A DNA stretch of 64,000 bases, taken from NCBI GenBank assembly GCA_949752795.1, contig CATKHW010000422.1:2790001-2854000 (forward strand), read 5' to 3'. The notes below the pieces were generated by a model. That model saw only the letters and a program-made list of their open reading frames with translations, ran no database searches and had not been told where the DNA came from. Both the position numbers and the translations under genes were made by a program. This DNA is from Hyperoodon ampullatus. Lineage: Eukaryota; Chordata; Mammalia; Artiodactyla; Ziphiidae. Below are positions 13,423-24,640 of this stretch, in pieces (the stretch's first letter is position 1; each line of letters opens with the position of its first letter).

Positions 13423-13440
13423 AAAAACAAAACAAAAAAA
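13423..13440 (+). repeat. A-rich tract (AAAAAC-type)
   Basis: A run of A with two interspersed C follows the TATA motif. The number of A in the last run varies between units and contributes to the differences in unit length. It could be a small poly(A)-derived stretch, but nothing proves it. Confidence 0.6.
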
Positions 13441-13856
13441 CGGGGAAATTCTTTACAATTCCTTCAGGGTCTCTGATGAATCCTGGAATGACCCTATCTA
13501 CAACGACAGCTGGATGTGGCATAAGGAGGGACCCTTGGGACTGAGAGGATTGGTGAGATTGGGTGAGCAAATGAAGACCCTTTAAAGCACAAATGCCTGG
13601 CAGACATTCCATGGGTCCCAACTCTCCAGTTTGAAGGGAATATTACTACAGCTATAACATGTACGGAAAACCTAGAGAACGGACACACTGTGAATACGAA
13701 AGGATTCTAAAACTCAACGAATAGTCCCTCTCCTGGTGCTCGGGTTTGACTTTACATCTGCTTTACTATCAACCTCCCAACTTGGAGAGACAGCCCCTTT
13801 AACCTCCTGGTTCGCACAGGTTGCCAATTTGGCAGAGGATGAAAGGGAAGAGGGAG

Positions 13857-13866
13857 AACCAATGAG
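13857..13866 (+). promoter_or_regulatory. CCAAT-box motif (NF-Y type)
   Basis: AACCAATGAG matches the NF-Y consensus RRCCAATSRG at every position and is kept in most units; units 6, 13, 18 and 22 read AAACAATGAG. It lies about 440 bp downstream of the TATA motif, so the two do not form an ordinary promoter on the + strand. Binding is not shown. Confidence 0.3.
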
Positions 13867-14061
13867 AGAGTAGCTCTTAGGAATTTGGACGGGCACATAT
13901 CACAGTAATTTCCCGGCAGGAAGAAGAATTAACCAAAGTCTCAGCCACCCACCGGGAACCAGTATAGTTCCTGAACCGAAATTTTGGACTTGCGGTCAGC
14001 TCACCAAAAACGAGTTGAAAAATGGAGCTCAGGGGCACAGCAATTCACAAACTGGCCGAGT

Positions 14062-14067
14062 AATAAA
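14062..14067 (+). promoter_or_regulatory. AATAAA polyadenylation-type hexamer
   Basis: AATAAA occurs about 150 bp before the palindrome in almost all units, around 650 bp after the TATA-like motif. No clear GU-rich element follows within 40 bases. By chance alone a unit this long would hold such a hexamer, so this is a weak candidate. Confidence 0.25.
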
Positions 14068-14212
14068 GGACAACTATCGTCCAAAAATCTGTTGAGGGAA
14101 GGCAACGAGGCGGACTTGAAAGTGAGGCAGAATAGCAGGAAACAGATTTCAGAAGTACGTTGGAATCGCCTTTAAAGCACAGGAAGAGGGGCACAACTTC
14201 GAAAATGATGCA

Positions 14213-15950
14213 CTTGGCCAAAAAGGGCGTATGCGTTTTCTCCTGAATATCTTCAGGAGAAAACGCATACGCCCTTTTGGCCAAGCAAGCAAGCGGGCAA
14301 TGCAAATCTGCACTAAAAAGAAGTATCACTTCCCACGGGTCAAAAGGGACATCCACAAAATGTGTAAAAACCAGAAAGGCAAGACAGGCCCTGGAGAACA
14401 GGGAGCCTTGTTATGCTGATGGGCGGGATGTAAATTGCCAACTGCCTCTCTGGAGGAGTGCATTGTGTTCCCTAAAACAAGTAAAGAACAGAGCTACAGA
14501 GCCAAGGGCCCTTCCAGTCTAGGGAATATACCTTGGGAAAACTGAAAATCAATAAGACAGAGCCACCCCAAAATTTAGGGCTCCACTGCTTACAAGGACC
14601 TCAACTTGGATACACCTTAAGTATCCCAGGAAATATAAAAATGGTTCAAAAAATTCTGGTACTTACGTACGATGGAATATCCCTCAGCCATGAAATCAAT
14701 GTCATAAGACCAGTAGCAGCAAAATGGGTGGATTCAGGTACGATGATTCTAAGTGAAATAAGTCACACAGAAAACGAAACTTATCATAAGATATCACTTA
14801 TGAAGATCCTGTAAACATGGCTACACTTGAACTGAGTTAGGAAAGAGAACAGTGTCTCATATTTAGAAAACACTCTTATGCCTGCTTAAGGGGGAAGGAG
14901 AGGTGGGGTGATGCATAAAACCAGAGTTTGATATAAGCACAGGTACCGTTCCAAAAACCAACAATGGAATACACAAGACCTACACCTTTCTCAGTGAAAG
15001 GGACTCAAAACCCCATATTTCCCGCAGAGGAATATATCTGACTAGTAAGAATCTTAAAACCTATGTATTGATATGTCTCCATAAGGGAATCAAGTGTGTC
15101 TAGACTGGCATAAACATGGCAGCGAGAATCAGCTCAAACCACTATAAAAACGAATTTCAAAAACAAAACAAAAAAAACTGGGAAATTCTTTACAATTCCT
15201 TCAGGGTCTCTGAGGAAACCTGGAATGACCATATATACAACGACAGCTGGATGTGGCATAAGGAGGGACACTTGGGACTGAGACGATTGGTGAGATTGGG
15301 TGAGCAAATGCAGACCCTTTAAAGCACAAATGCTTGGCACCCATTCCATGAGTCCCAACTCTCCAGGTTGAAGGAAATATTACTACAGCTATAACATGTA
15401 CGGGAAACCTAGAGAACGGACACACTGTGAATACGAAAGGTTTCTAAAACTCAACGAATAGTCCCTATCCTGGTGCTCTGGTTTGACTTTCCATCTGCTT
15501 TACTATCAACCTCCCAACTTGTAGAGACAGCCCCTTTAACCTCCTGGTTCGCACAGGTTTCCAATTTGGCAGAGGATGAAAGGGAAGAGGGAGAACCAAT
15601 GAGAGAGTAGCTGTTAGGCATTTGGACGGGCACATATCACTCTAAATTCCCGGCAGGAAGAAGAATTAACCAAAGTCTCAGCCACCCACTGGGAACCAGT
15701 ATAGGTCCTGAACCAAAATTTTGGACTTGCGGTCAGCTCACCAAAAACGAGTTGAAAAATGGAGCTCAGGGGCACAGCAATTCACAAACTGGCCGAGTAA
15801 TAAAGGACAACTATCGTCCAAAAATCTGTTGAGGAAAGGCAACGAGGCGGACTTGAAAGCGAGGCAGAATAGCAGGAAAGAGATTTCAAGAGGTACGTTG
15901 GAATCGCCTTTAAAGCACAGGAAGAGGGGCACAACTTCGACAATGATGCA
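14213..15950 (+). repeat. Unit 9 (class B, hybrid tail)
   Basis: The palindrome at 14213-14285 is 73 bp because one T is missing from the right arm, and its centre reads TATC. The frame is open at 14533-14814. The tail switches to class C type between about 15150 and 15211, then to a sequence like the end of unit 7 after about 15700. Confidence 0.94.
15116..15322 (+). other. 68-codon ATG frame, unit 9 copy (hybrid)
   Basis: This has the same start and frame as the class B copy in unit 11. Its second half has the class C sequence (GAGGAAACC, CATATATAC) because unit 9 switches class near 15150-15211. The frame stays open across the switch. Confidence 0.28.
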
Positions 15951-17688
15951 CTTGGCCAAAAAGGGCATATGCGTTTTCTCCTGAATATATTCAGGAGAAA
16001 ACGCATACGCCCTTTTTGGCCAAGCAAGCAAGCGGGCAATGCAAATCTGCACTACAAAGAAGTATCACTTCCCACCGGTCAAAAGGGACATCCACAAAAT
16101 GTGTAAAAACCAGAAAGGCAAGACAGGCCCTGGAGAACAGGGAGCCTTGTTATGCTGATGGGCGGGATGTAAATTGCCAACTGCCTCTCTGGAGGAGTGC
16201 ATTGTGTTCCCTAAAACAAGTAAACAACAGAGCTACAGAGCCAAGGGCACTTCCAGTCTAGGGAATATACCTTGGGAAAACTGAAAATCAAAAAGACACA
16301 GCCACCCCAAAATTTAGGGCTGCACTGCTTACAAGGACCTCAACTTGGGTACACCTTAAATATCCCAGGAAATATAAAAATGGTTCAAAAAATTGTGGTA
16401 CTTACGTACGATGGAATATCCCTCAGCCATGAAATCAATGTCATAAGACCAGTAGCAGCAAAATGGGTGGATTCAGGTACGATGATTCTAAGTGAAATAA
16501 GTCACACAGAAAAAGAAACTTATCATAAGATATCACTTATGAAGATCCTGTAAACATGGCTACACTTGAACTGAGTTAGGAAAGAGAACAGTGTCTCACA
16601 TTTAGAAAACACTCTTATGCCTGCTTAAGGGGGAAGGAGAGGTGGGGTGATGCATAAAACCAGAGTTTGATATAAGCACAGGTACCGTTCCAAAAACCAA
16701 CTATGGAATAGACAAGACCTACACCTTCCTCAGTGAAAGGGACTCAAAACCCCATATTTCCCGCAGAGGAATATATCTGACTAGTAAGAATCTTAAAACC
16801 TATGTATTGATATGTCTCCGTAAGGGAATCAAGTGTGTCTAGACTGGCATAAACATGGCAGTGAGAATAAGCTCAAACCCACTATAAAAAGTAATTTCAA
16901 AAACAAAACAAAAAAACGGGGAAATTCTTTACAATTCCTTCAGGGTCTCTGATGAATCCTGGAATGACCCTATCTACAACGACAGCTGGATGTGGCATAA
17001 GGAGGGACACTTGGGACTGAGAGGATTGGTGAGATTGGGTGAGCAAATGAAGACCCTTTAAAGCACAAATGCCTGGCACCCATTCCATGGGTCCCAACTC
17101 TCCAGTTTGAAGGGAATATTACTACAGCTATAACATGTACGGAAAACCTAGAGAACGGACACACTGTGAATACGAAAGGATTCTAAAACTCAACGAATAG
17201 TCCCTCTCCTGGTGCTCGGGTTTGACTTTACATCTGCTTTACTATCAACCTCCCAACTTGGAGAGACAGCCCCTTTAACCTCCTGGTTCGCACAGGTTGC
17301 CAATTTGGCAGAGGATGAAAGGGAAGAGGGAGAACCAATGAGAGAGTAGCTCTTAGGAATTTGGACGGGCACATATCACAGTAATTTCCCGGCAGGAAGA
17401 AGAATTAACCAAAGTCTCAGCCACCCACCGGGAACCAGTATAGTTCCTGAACCGAAATTTTGGACTTGCGGTCAGCTCACCAAAAACGAGTTGAAAAATG
17501 GAGCTCAGGGGCACAGCAATTCACAAACTGGCCGAGTAATAAAGGACAACTATCGTCCAAAAATCTGTTGAGGGAAGGCAACGAGGCGGACTTGAAAGTG
17601 AGGCAGAATAGCAGGAAACAGATTTCAGAAGTACGTTGGAATCGCCTTTAAAGCACAGGAAGAGGGGCACAACTTCGAAAATGATGCA
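15951..17688 (+). repeat. Unit 10 (class A)
   Basis: The palindrome at 15951-16024 has one mismatch, a CpG change giving GGCATATG in the left arm. The frame is open at 16272-16553. Confidence 0.95.
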
Positions 17689-19426
17689 CTTGGCCAAAAA
17701 GGGCGTATGCGTTTTCTCCTGAATATCTTCAGGAGAAAACGCATACGCCCTTTTTGGCCAAGCAAGCAAGCGGGCAATGCAAATCTGCACTAAAAAGAAG
17801 TATCACTTCCCACGGGTCAAAAGGGACATCCACAAAATGTGTAAAAACCAGAAAGGCAAGACAGGCCCTGGAGAACAGGGAGCCTTGTTATGCTGATGGG
17901 CGGGATGTAAATTGCCAACTGCCTCTCTGGAGGAGTGCATTGTGTTCCCTAAAACAAGTAAAGAACAGAGCTACAGAGCCAAGGGCCCTTCCAGTCTAGG
18001 GAATATACCTTGGGAAAACTGAAAATCAATAAGACAGAGCCACCCCAAAATTTAGGGCTCCACTGCTTACAAGGACCTCAACTTGGATACACCTTAAGTA
18101 TCCCAGGAAATATAAAAATGGTTCAAAAAATTCTGGTACTTACGTACGATGGAATATCCCTCAGCCATGAAATCAATGTCATAAGACCAGTAGCAGCAAA
18201 ATGGGTGGATTCAGGTACGATGATTCTAAGTGAAATAAGTCACACAGAAAACGAAACTTATCATAAGATATCACTTATGAAGATCCTGTAAACATGGCTA
18301 CACTTGAACTGAGTTAGGAAAGAGAACAGTGTCTCATATTTAGAAAACACTCTTATGCCTGCTTAAGGGGGAAGGAGAGGTGGGGTGATGCATAAAACCA
18401 GAGTTTGATATAAGCACAGGTACCGTTCCAAAAACCAACAATGGAATACACAAGACCTACACCTTTCTCAGTGAAAGGGACTCAAAACCCCATATTTCCC
18501 GCAGAGGAATATATCTGACTAGTAAGAATCTTAAAACCTATGTATTGATATGTCTCCATAAGGGAATCAAGTGTGTCTAGACTGGCATAAACATGGCAGC
18601 GAGAATCAGCTCAAACCACTATAAAAAGGAATTTCAAAAACAAAACAAAAAAAACTGGGAAATTCTTTACAATTCCTTCCGGGTCCCTGATGAAACCTGG
18701 AATGACCCTATCTATAACGACAGCTGGATGTGGCATAAGGAGGGACACTTGAGACTGAGTCGATTGGTGAGATTGGGTGAGCAAATGCAGACCATTTAAA
18801 GCAATAAGGCATGGCACCAATTCCATGGGTCCCAACTCTCCAGGTTGAAGGGAATATTACTACAGATATAACATGTACGGGAAACCTAGAGAACGGACAC
18901 ACTGTGAATACGAAAGGATTCTAAAACTCAACGAATAGTCCCTCTCCTGGTGCTCGGGTTTGACTTTACATCTGCTTTACTATCAACCTCCCAACTTGGA
19001 GAGACAGCCCCTTTAACCTCCTGGTTCGCACAGGTTGCCAATTTGGCAGAGGATGAAAGGGAAGAGGGAGAACCAATGAGAGAGTAGCTCTTAGGAATTT
19101 GGACGGGCACATATCACAGTAATTTCCCGGCAGGAAGAAGAATTAACCAAAGTCTCAGCCACCCACCGGGAACCAGTATAGTTCCTGAACCGAAATTTTG
19201 GACTTGCGGTCAGCTCACCAAAAACGAGTTGAAAAATGGAACTCAGGGGCACAGCAATTCACAAACTGGCCGAGTAATAAAGGACAACTATCGTCCAAAA
19301 ATCTGTTGAGGGAAGGCAACGAGGCGGACTTGAAAGTGAGGCAGAATAGCAGGAAACAGATTTCAGAAGTACGTTGGAATCGCCTTTAAAGCACAGGAAG
19401 AGGGGCACAACTTCGAAAATGATGCA
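17689..19426 (+). repeat. Unit 11 (class B)
   Basis: The palindrome at 17689-17762 has perfect arms with the centre TATC instead of TATA. The 93-codon frame is open at 18010-18291, and the class B 68-codon ATG frame is at 18593-18799. Confidence 0.95.
18593..18799 (+). other. 68-codon ATG frame specific to class B units (unit 11 copy)
   Basis: The frame starts at an ATG in the context AAACATGGC (A at -3, G at +4), a strong eukaryotic start context. In other classes the same ATG runs into a stop at the TATA motif after ten codons. Class B units have AACCACTATA in place of AACCCACTATA, and the loss of one C shifts the frame and keeps it open to the TAA at 18797-18799. The product would be rich in aromatic residues, with the stretch TWNDPIYNDSWMWHK near its middle. 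I do not recognise a family. Other copies are at 15116-15322, 27283-27489 and 34235-34441. Expression is unproven. Confidence 0.3.
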
Positions 19427-21165
19427 CTTGGCCAAAAAGGGCGTATGCGTTTTCTCCTGAATATCTTCAGGAGAAAACGCATATGCCCTTTTTGGCCAAG
19501 CAAGCAAGCGGGCAATGCAAATCTGCACTACAAAGAAGTATCACTTCCCACCGGTCAAAAGGGACATCCACAAAATGTGTAAAAACCAGAAAGGCAAGAC
19601 AGGCCCTGGAGAACAGGGAGCCTTGTTATGCTGATGGGCGGGATGTAAATTGCCAACTGCCTCTCTGGAGGAGTGCATTGTGTTCCCTAAAACAAGTAAA
19701 GAACAGAGCTACAGAGCCAAGGGCCTTTCCAGTCTAGGGAATATACCTCGGGAAAACTGAAAATCAATAAGACAGAGCCACCCCAAAATTTAGGGCTGCA
19801 CTGCTTACAGGGACCTCAACTTGGATCCACCTTAAGTATCCCAGGAAATATAAAAATGGTTCAAAAAATTCTGGTATTTACGTACGATGGAATATCCCTC
19901 AACCATGAAATCAATGTCATAAGACAAGTAGAAGCAAAATGGGTGGATTCAGGTACGATGATTCTAAGTGAAATAAGTCACACAGAAAAAGTAACTTATC
20001 ATAAGATATCAGTTATGAAGATCCTGTAAACATGGCTACACTTGAACTGAGTTAGGAAAGAGAACAGTGTCTCATATTTAGAAAACACTCTTATGCCTGC
20101 TTAAGGGGGAAGGAGAGGTGGGGTGATGCATAAAACCTGAGTTTGATATAAGCACACATACCGTTCCAAAAACCAACTATGGAATAGACAAGACCTACAC
20201 CTTTCTCAGTGAAAGGGACTCAAAACACCATATTTCCCGCAGAGGAATATATCTGACTAGTAAGAATCTTAAAACCTATGTATTGATATGTCTCCGTAAG
20301 GGAATCAAGTGTGTCTAGACTGGCATAAACATGGCAGCGAGAATCAGCTCAAACCCACTATAAAAAGGAATTTCAAAAACAAAACAAAAAAAATGGGAAA
20401 TTCTTTACAATTCCTTCAGGGTCTCTGAGGAAACCTGGAATGACCATATATACAACGACAGCTGGATGTGGCATAAGGAGGGACACTTGGGACTGAGACG
20501 ATTGGTGAGATTGGGTGAGCAAATGCAGGCCCTTTAAAGCACAAATGCTTGGCACCCATTCCATGAGTCCCAACTATCCAGGTTGAAGGAAATATTACTA
20601 CAGCTATAACATGTACGGGAAACCTAGAGAACGGACACACTGTGAATACGAAAGGTTTCTAAAACTCAACGAATAGTCCCTATCCTGGTGCTCTGGTTTG
20701 ACTTTCCATCTGCTTTACTATCAACCTCCCAACTTGTAGAGACAACCCCTTTAACCTCCTGGTTCGCACAGGTTTCCAATTTGGCAGAGGATGAAAGGGA
20801 AGAGGGAGAACCAATGAGAGAGTAGCTGTTAGGCATTTGGACGGGCACATATCACTCTAAATTCCCGGCAGGAAGAAGAATTAACCAAAGTCTCAGCCAC
20901 CCACTGGGAACCAGTATAGGTCCTGAACCAAAATTTTGGACTTGCGGTCAGCTCACCAAAAACGAGTTGAAAAATGGAGCTCAGGGGCACAGCAATTCAC
21001 AAACTGGCCGAGTAATAAAGGAAAACTATCGTCCAAAAATCTGTTGAGGGAAGGCAACGAGGCGGACTTGAAAGCGAGGCAGAATAGCAGGAAACAGATT
21101 TCATGAGGTACGTTGGAATCGCCTTTAAAGCACAGGAAGAGGGGCACAACTTCGACATTGATGCC
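19427..21165 (+). repeat. Unit 12 (class C)
   Basis: The palindrome at 19427-19500 has one CpG change, CATATGCCC in the right arm, and the centre TATC. The TTG that begins the 93-codon frame is TCG here, though the frame remains open. Confidence 0.95.
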
Positions 21166-22901
21166 CTTGGCCAAAAAGGGCGTATGCGTTTTCTCCTGAA
21201 TATATTCAGGAGAAAATGCATACGCCCTTTTTGGCCAAGCAAGCAAGCGGGCAATGCAAATCGGCACAACAAAGAAGTATCCCTTCCCACCGGTCAAAAG
21301 GGACATCCACAAAATGTGTAAAAACCAGTAAGGCAAGACGGGCCCTGGAGAACAGGGAGCCTTGTTATGCTGATGGGCGGCATGTAAATTGCCAACTGCC
21401 TCTCTGGAGGAGTGCACTGTGTTTACTACAACAAGTAAACAACAGAGCTACAGAGCCAAGGGCACTTCCACTCTAGGGAATATACCTTGGGAAAACTGAA
21501 AATCAATAATACAGAGCCACCCCAATATTTAGGGCTGCAGTGCTTACAAGGACCTCAACTTGGGTACACCTTAAATATCCCAGGAAATATAAAAATGGTT
21601 CAAAAAATTGTGGTAATTACGTACGATGGATTATCCCTCAGCCATGAAATCAATGTCATAAGACCAGCAGCAGCAAAATGGGTGGATTCAGGTACGATGA
21701 TTCTAAGTGAAATAAGTCACACAGAAAAAGAAACTTATCATAAGATATCACTTATGAAGATCCTGTAAACATGGCTACACTTGAACTGAGTTAGGAAAGA
21801 GAACAGTGTCTCACATTTAGAAAACACTCTTATGCCTGCTTAAGGGGGATGGAGAGGTGGGGTGATGCATAAAACCTGAGTTTGATATAAGCACACGTAC
21901 CGTTCCAAAAACCAACTATGGAATAGACAAGACCTACACCTTTCTCAGTGAAAGGGACTCAAAACACCATATTTCCCCCAGAGGAATATATCTGACTACT
22001 AAGAATTTTAAAACCTATGTATTGATATGTCTCCGTAAGGGAATCAAGTGTGTCTAGACTGGCATAAACATGGCAGCGAGAATCAGCTCAAACCCACTAT
22101 AAAAAGGAATTTCACAAACAAAACAAAAAAAATGGGAAATTTTTTACAATTCCTTCAGGGTCTCTGAGGAAACCTGGAATGACCCTATATACGACAGCTG
22201 GATGTGGCATAAGGAGGGACACTTGGGACTGAGACGATTGGTGAGATTGGGTGAGCAAATGCAGACCCTTTAAAGCACAAATGCTTGGCACCCATTCCAT
22301 AAGTCCCAACTGTCCTGGTTGAAGGGAATATTACTACAGCTATAACATGTACGGGAAACCTAGAGAACGGACACACTGTGAATATGAAAGGTTTCTAAAA
22401 CTCAACGAATAGCCCCTATCCTGGTGCTCTGGTTTGACTTTCCATCTGCTTTACTATCAACCTCCCAACTTGGAGAGACAGCCCCTTTAACCTCCTGGTT
22501 CGCACAGGTTTCCAATTTGGCAGAGGATGAAAGGGAAGAGGGAGAAACAATGAGAGAGTAGCTGTTAGGCATTTGGACCGGCACATATCACTGTAATTTC
22601 CCGGCAGGAATAAGAATTAACCAAAGTCTCAGCCACCCACCGGGAACCAGTATATATCCTGAACCAAAATTTTGGACTTGCGGTCAGCTCACCAAAAACG
22701 AGTTGAAAAATGGAGCTCAGGGGCACAGCAATTCACAAACTGGCCGAGTAATAAAGGACAACTATCGTCCAAAAATCTGTTGAGGGAAGGCAACGAGGCG
22801 GACTTGAAAGAGAGGCAGAATAGCAGGAAACAGATTTCAAGAGGTACGTTGGAATCGCCTTTAAAGCACAGGAAGAGGGGCACAACTTCGACAATGATGC
22901 A
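21166..22901 (+). repeat. Unit 13 (class D)
   Basis: The palindrome at 21166-21239 has one CpG change, AAAATGCATA, that its near-identical copy at 29856 lacks. The frame is open at 21487-21768. The unit carries the D-class 3-bp deletion. Confidence 0.95.
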
Positions 22902-24640
22902 CTTGGCCAAAAAGGGCGTATGCGTTTTCTCCTGAATATATTCAGGAGAAAACGCATACGCCCTTTTTGACCAAGCAAGCAAGCGGGCAATGCAAATCTG
23001 CACTACAAAGAAGTATCACTTCCCACTGGTCAAAAGAGACGTCCACAAAATATGTAAAAACCAGAAAGGCAAGACAGGCCCTGGAGAACAGGGAGCCTTG
23101 TTATGCTGATGGGCGGGATGTAAATTGCCAACTGCCTCTCTGGAGGAGTGCATTGTGTTCCCTAAAACAAGTAAACAACAGAGCTACAGAGCCAAGGGCA
23201 CTTCCAGTCTAGGGAATATACCTTGAGAAAACTGAAAATCAATAAGACAGAGCCACCCCAAAATTTAGGGCTGCACTGCTTACAAGGACCTCAACTTGGA
23301 TACACCTTAAGTATCCCAGGAAATATAAAAATGGGTCAAAAATTTGTGGTACTTACGTACGATGGAATATCCCTCAGCCATGAAATCAAAGTCATAAGAC
23401 CAGTAGCAGCAAAATGGGTGTATTCAGGTACGATGATTCTAAGCGAAATAAGTCACACAGAAAAAGAAACTTATCATAAGGTATCACTTAAGAAGATCCT
23501 ATAAACATGGCTACACTTGAACTGAGTTAGGAAAGAGAACAGTGTCTCATATTTAGAAAACACTCTTATGCCTGCTTAAGAGGGAAGGAGAGGTGGGGTG
23601 ATGCATAAAACCAGAGTTTGATAAAAGCACAGGTACCATTCCAAAAACCAACTATGGAATAGACAAGACCTACACCTTCCTCAGTGAAAGGGATTCAAAA
23701 CCCCATATTTCCCGCAGAGGAATATATCTGACTAGTAAGAATCTTAAAACCTATGTATTGATATGTCTCCGTAAGGGAATCAAGTGTGTCTAGACTGACA
23801 TAAACATGGCAGCGAGAATCAGCTCAAACCCACTCTAAAAAGGAATTTCAAAAACAAAACAAAAAAACTGGGAAATTCTTTACAATTCCTTCAGTGTCTC
23901 TGATGAAACCTGGAATGACCCTATCTACAACGACAGCTGGATGTGGCATAAGGAGGGACACTTGGGACTGAGACGATTGGTGAGTTTGGGTGAGCAAATG
24001 AAGACACTTTAAAGCACAAATGCAAGGCACCCATTCAATGGGTCCCAACTCTCCAGGTTGAAGGGAATATTATTACAGTTATAACATGTACGGGAAACCT
24101 AGAGAACGGACATGCTGTGAATACGAAAGGTTTCTAAAACTCAATGAATAGTCCCTCACCTGGTGCTCCGGTTTGCCTTTCCATCTGCTTAACTATCAAC
24201 CTCCCAACTTGGAGAGACAGCCCCTTTAACCTCCTGGTTCGCACAGGTTGCCAATTTGGCAGAGGATGAAAGGGAAGAGGGAGAACCAATGAGAGAGTAG
24301 CTGTTAGGCATTTGGACGTGCACATAACACTGTAATTTCCCGGCAGGAAGAAGAATTAAATAAAGTCTCAGCCACCCACCGGGAACCAGTATAGGTCCTG
24401 CACCAAAATTTAGGACTTGCGGTCAGCTCTCCAAAAACGAGTTGAAAAATGGAGCTCAGGGGCACAGCAATTCACAAACTGGCAGAGTAATAAAGGACAA
24501 GTATCATCCAAAAATCTGTTGAGGGAAGGCAACGAGGCGGACTTGAAAGCGAGGCAGAATACCAGGAAACAGATTTCAAGAGGTACATTGGAATCGCCTT
24601 TAAAGCACAGGAAGAAGGGCACAACTTCGACAATGATGCA
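22902..24640 (+). repeat. Unit 14 (class E)
   Basis: The palindrome at 22902-22975 has the E-class TTGACC mismatch. The frame is open at 23223-23504. The TATA motif is mutated to CTCTAAAAAGG near 23832. Confidence 0.95.

Larger units (their letters stand above)
12475..14212 (+). repeat. Unit 8 (class A), reference unit for internal motifs
   Basis: The palindrome at 12475-12548 is perfect and the 93-codon frame at 12796-13077 is open. I used this unit to place the internal motifs listed separately. Class marks are AAAAAGACAC near 12814 and a tail lacking the G after TATAAAAAG. Confidence 0.95.
7820..15190 (+). repeat. Older higher-order block (classes C-D-E-A-B)
   Basis: The end of unit 5 and units 6 to 9 match the stretch from about 19987 to 27357 at an offset of 12166-12167 bp, equal to seven units. 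Class-specific marks are shared: GTAACTTATC plus CAGTTATG in C, the 3-bp deletion TATACGACAG in D, TTGAGAAAAC in E, AAAAAGACAC in A and GAAAACGAAAC in B. Left of about 7820, unit 5 no longer looks like class C. Unit 9 has a 1-bp loss in its palindrome that the later B units lack. Confidence 0.85.
12760..15200 (+). repeat. Two-unit (A-B) duplication, left copy
   Basis: This stretch repeats at 16236-18677, an offset of 3476-3477 bp or two units. It makes the order A-B-A-B in units 8 to 11, an insertion into the five-unit cycle. The right end coincides with a class switch inside unit 9 between about 15150 and 15211. Confidence 0.8.

Noticed and set aside
13801..13830. Pol III B box or tRNA-like sequence (GGTTCGCACAGG)
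   Set aside because: It differs from GGTTCGANNCC at a key base, and no A box or cloverleaf could be found upstream.
13141..14212. A full LTR of a retroelement
   Set aside because: The purine tract and TATA motif are suggestive, but I found no terminal TG/CA pair with target-site duplication and no convincing tRNA primer-binding site. TGGTGCTCCG near 13735 does not continue as the complement of a tRNA T-arm.
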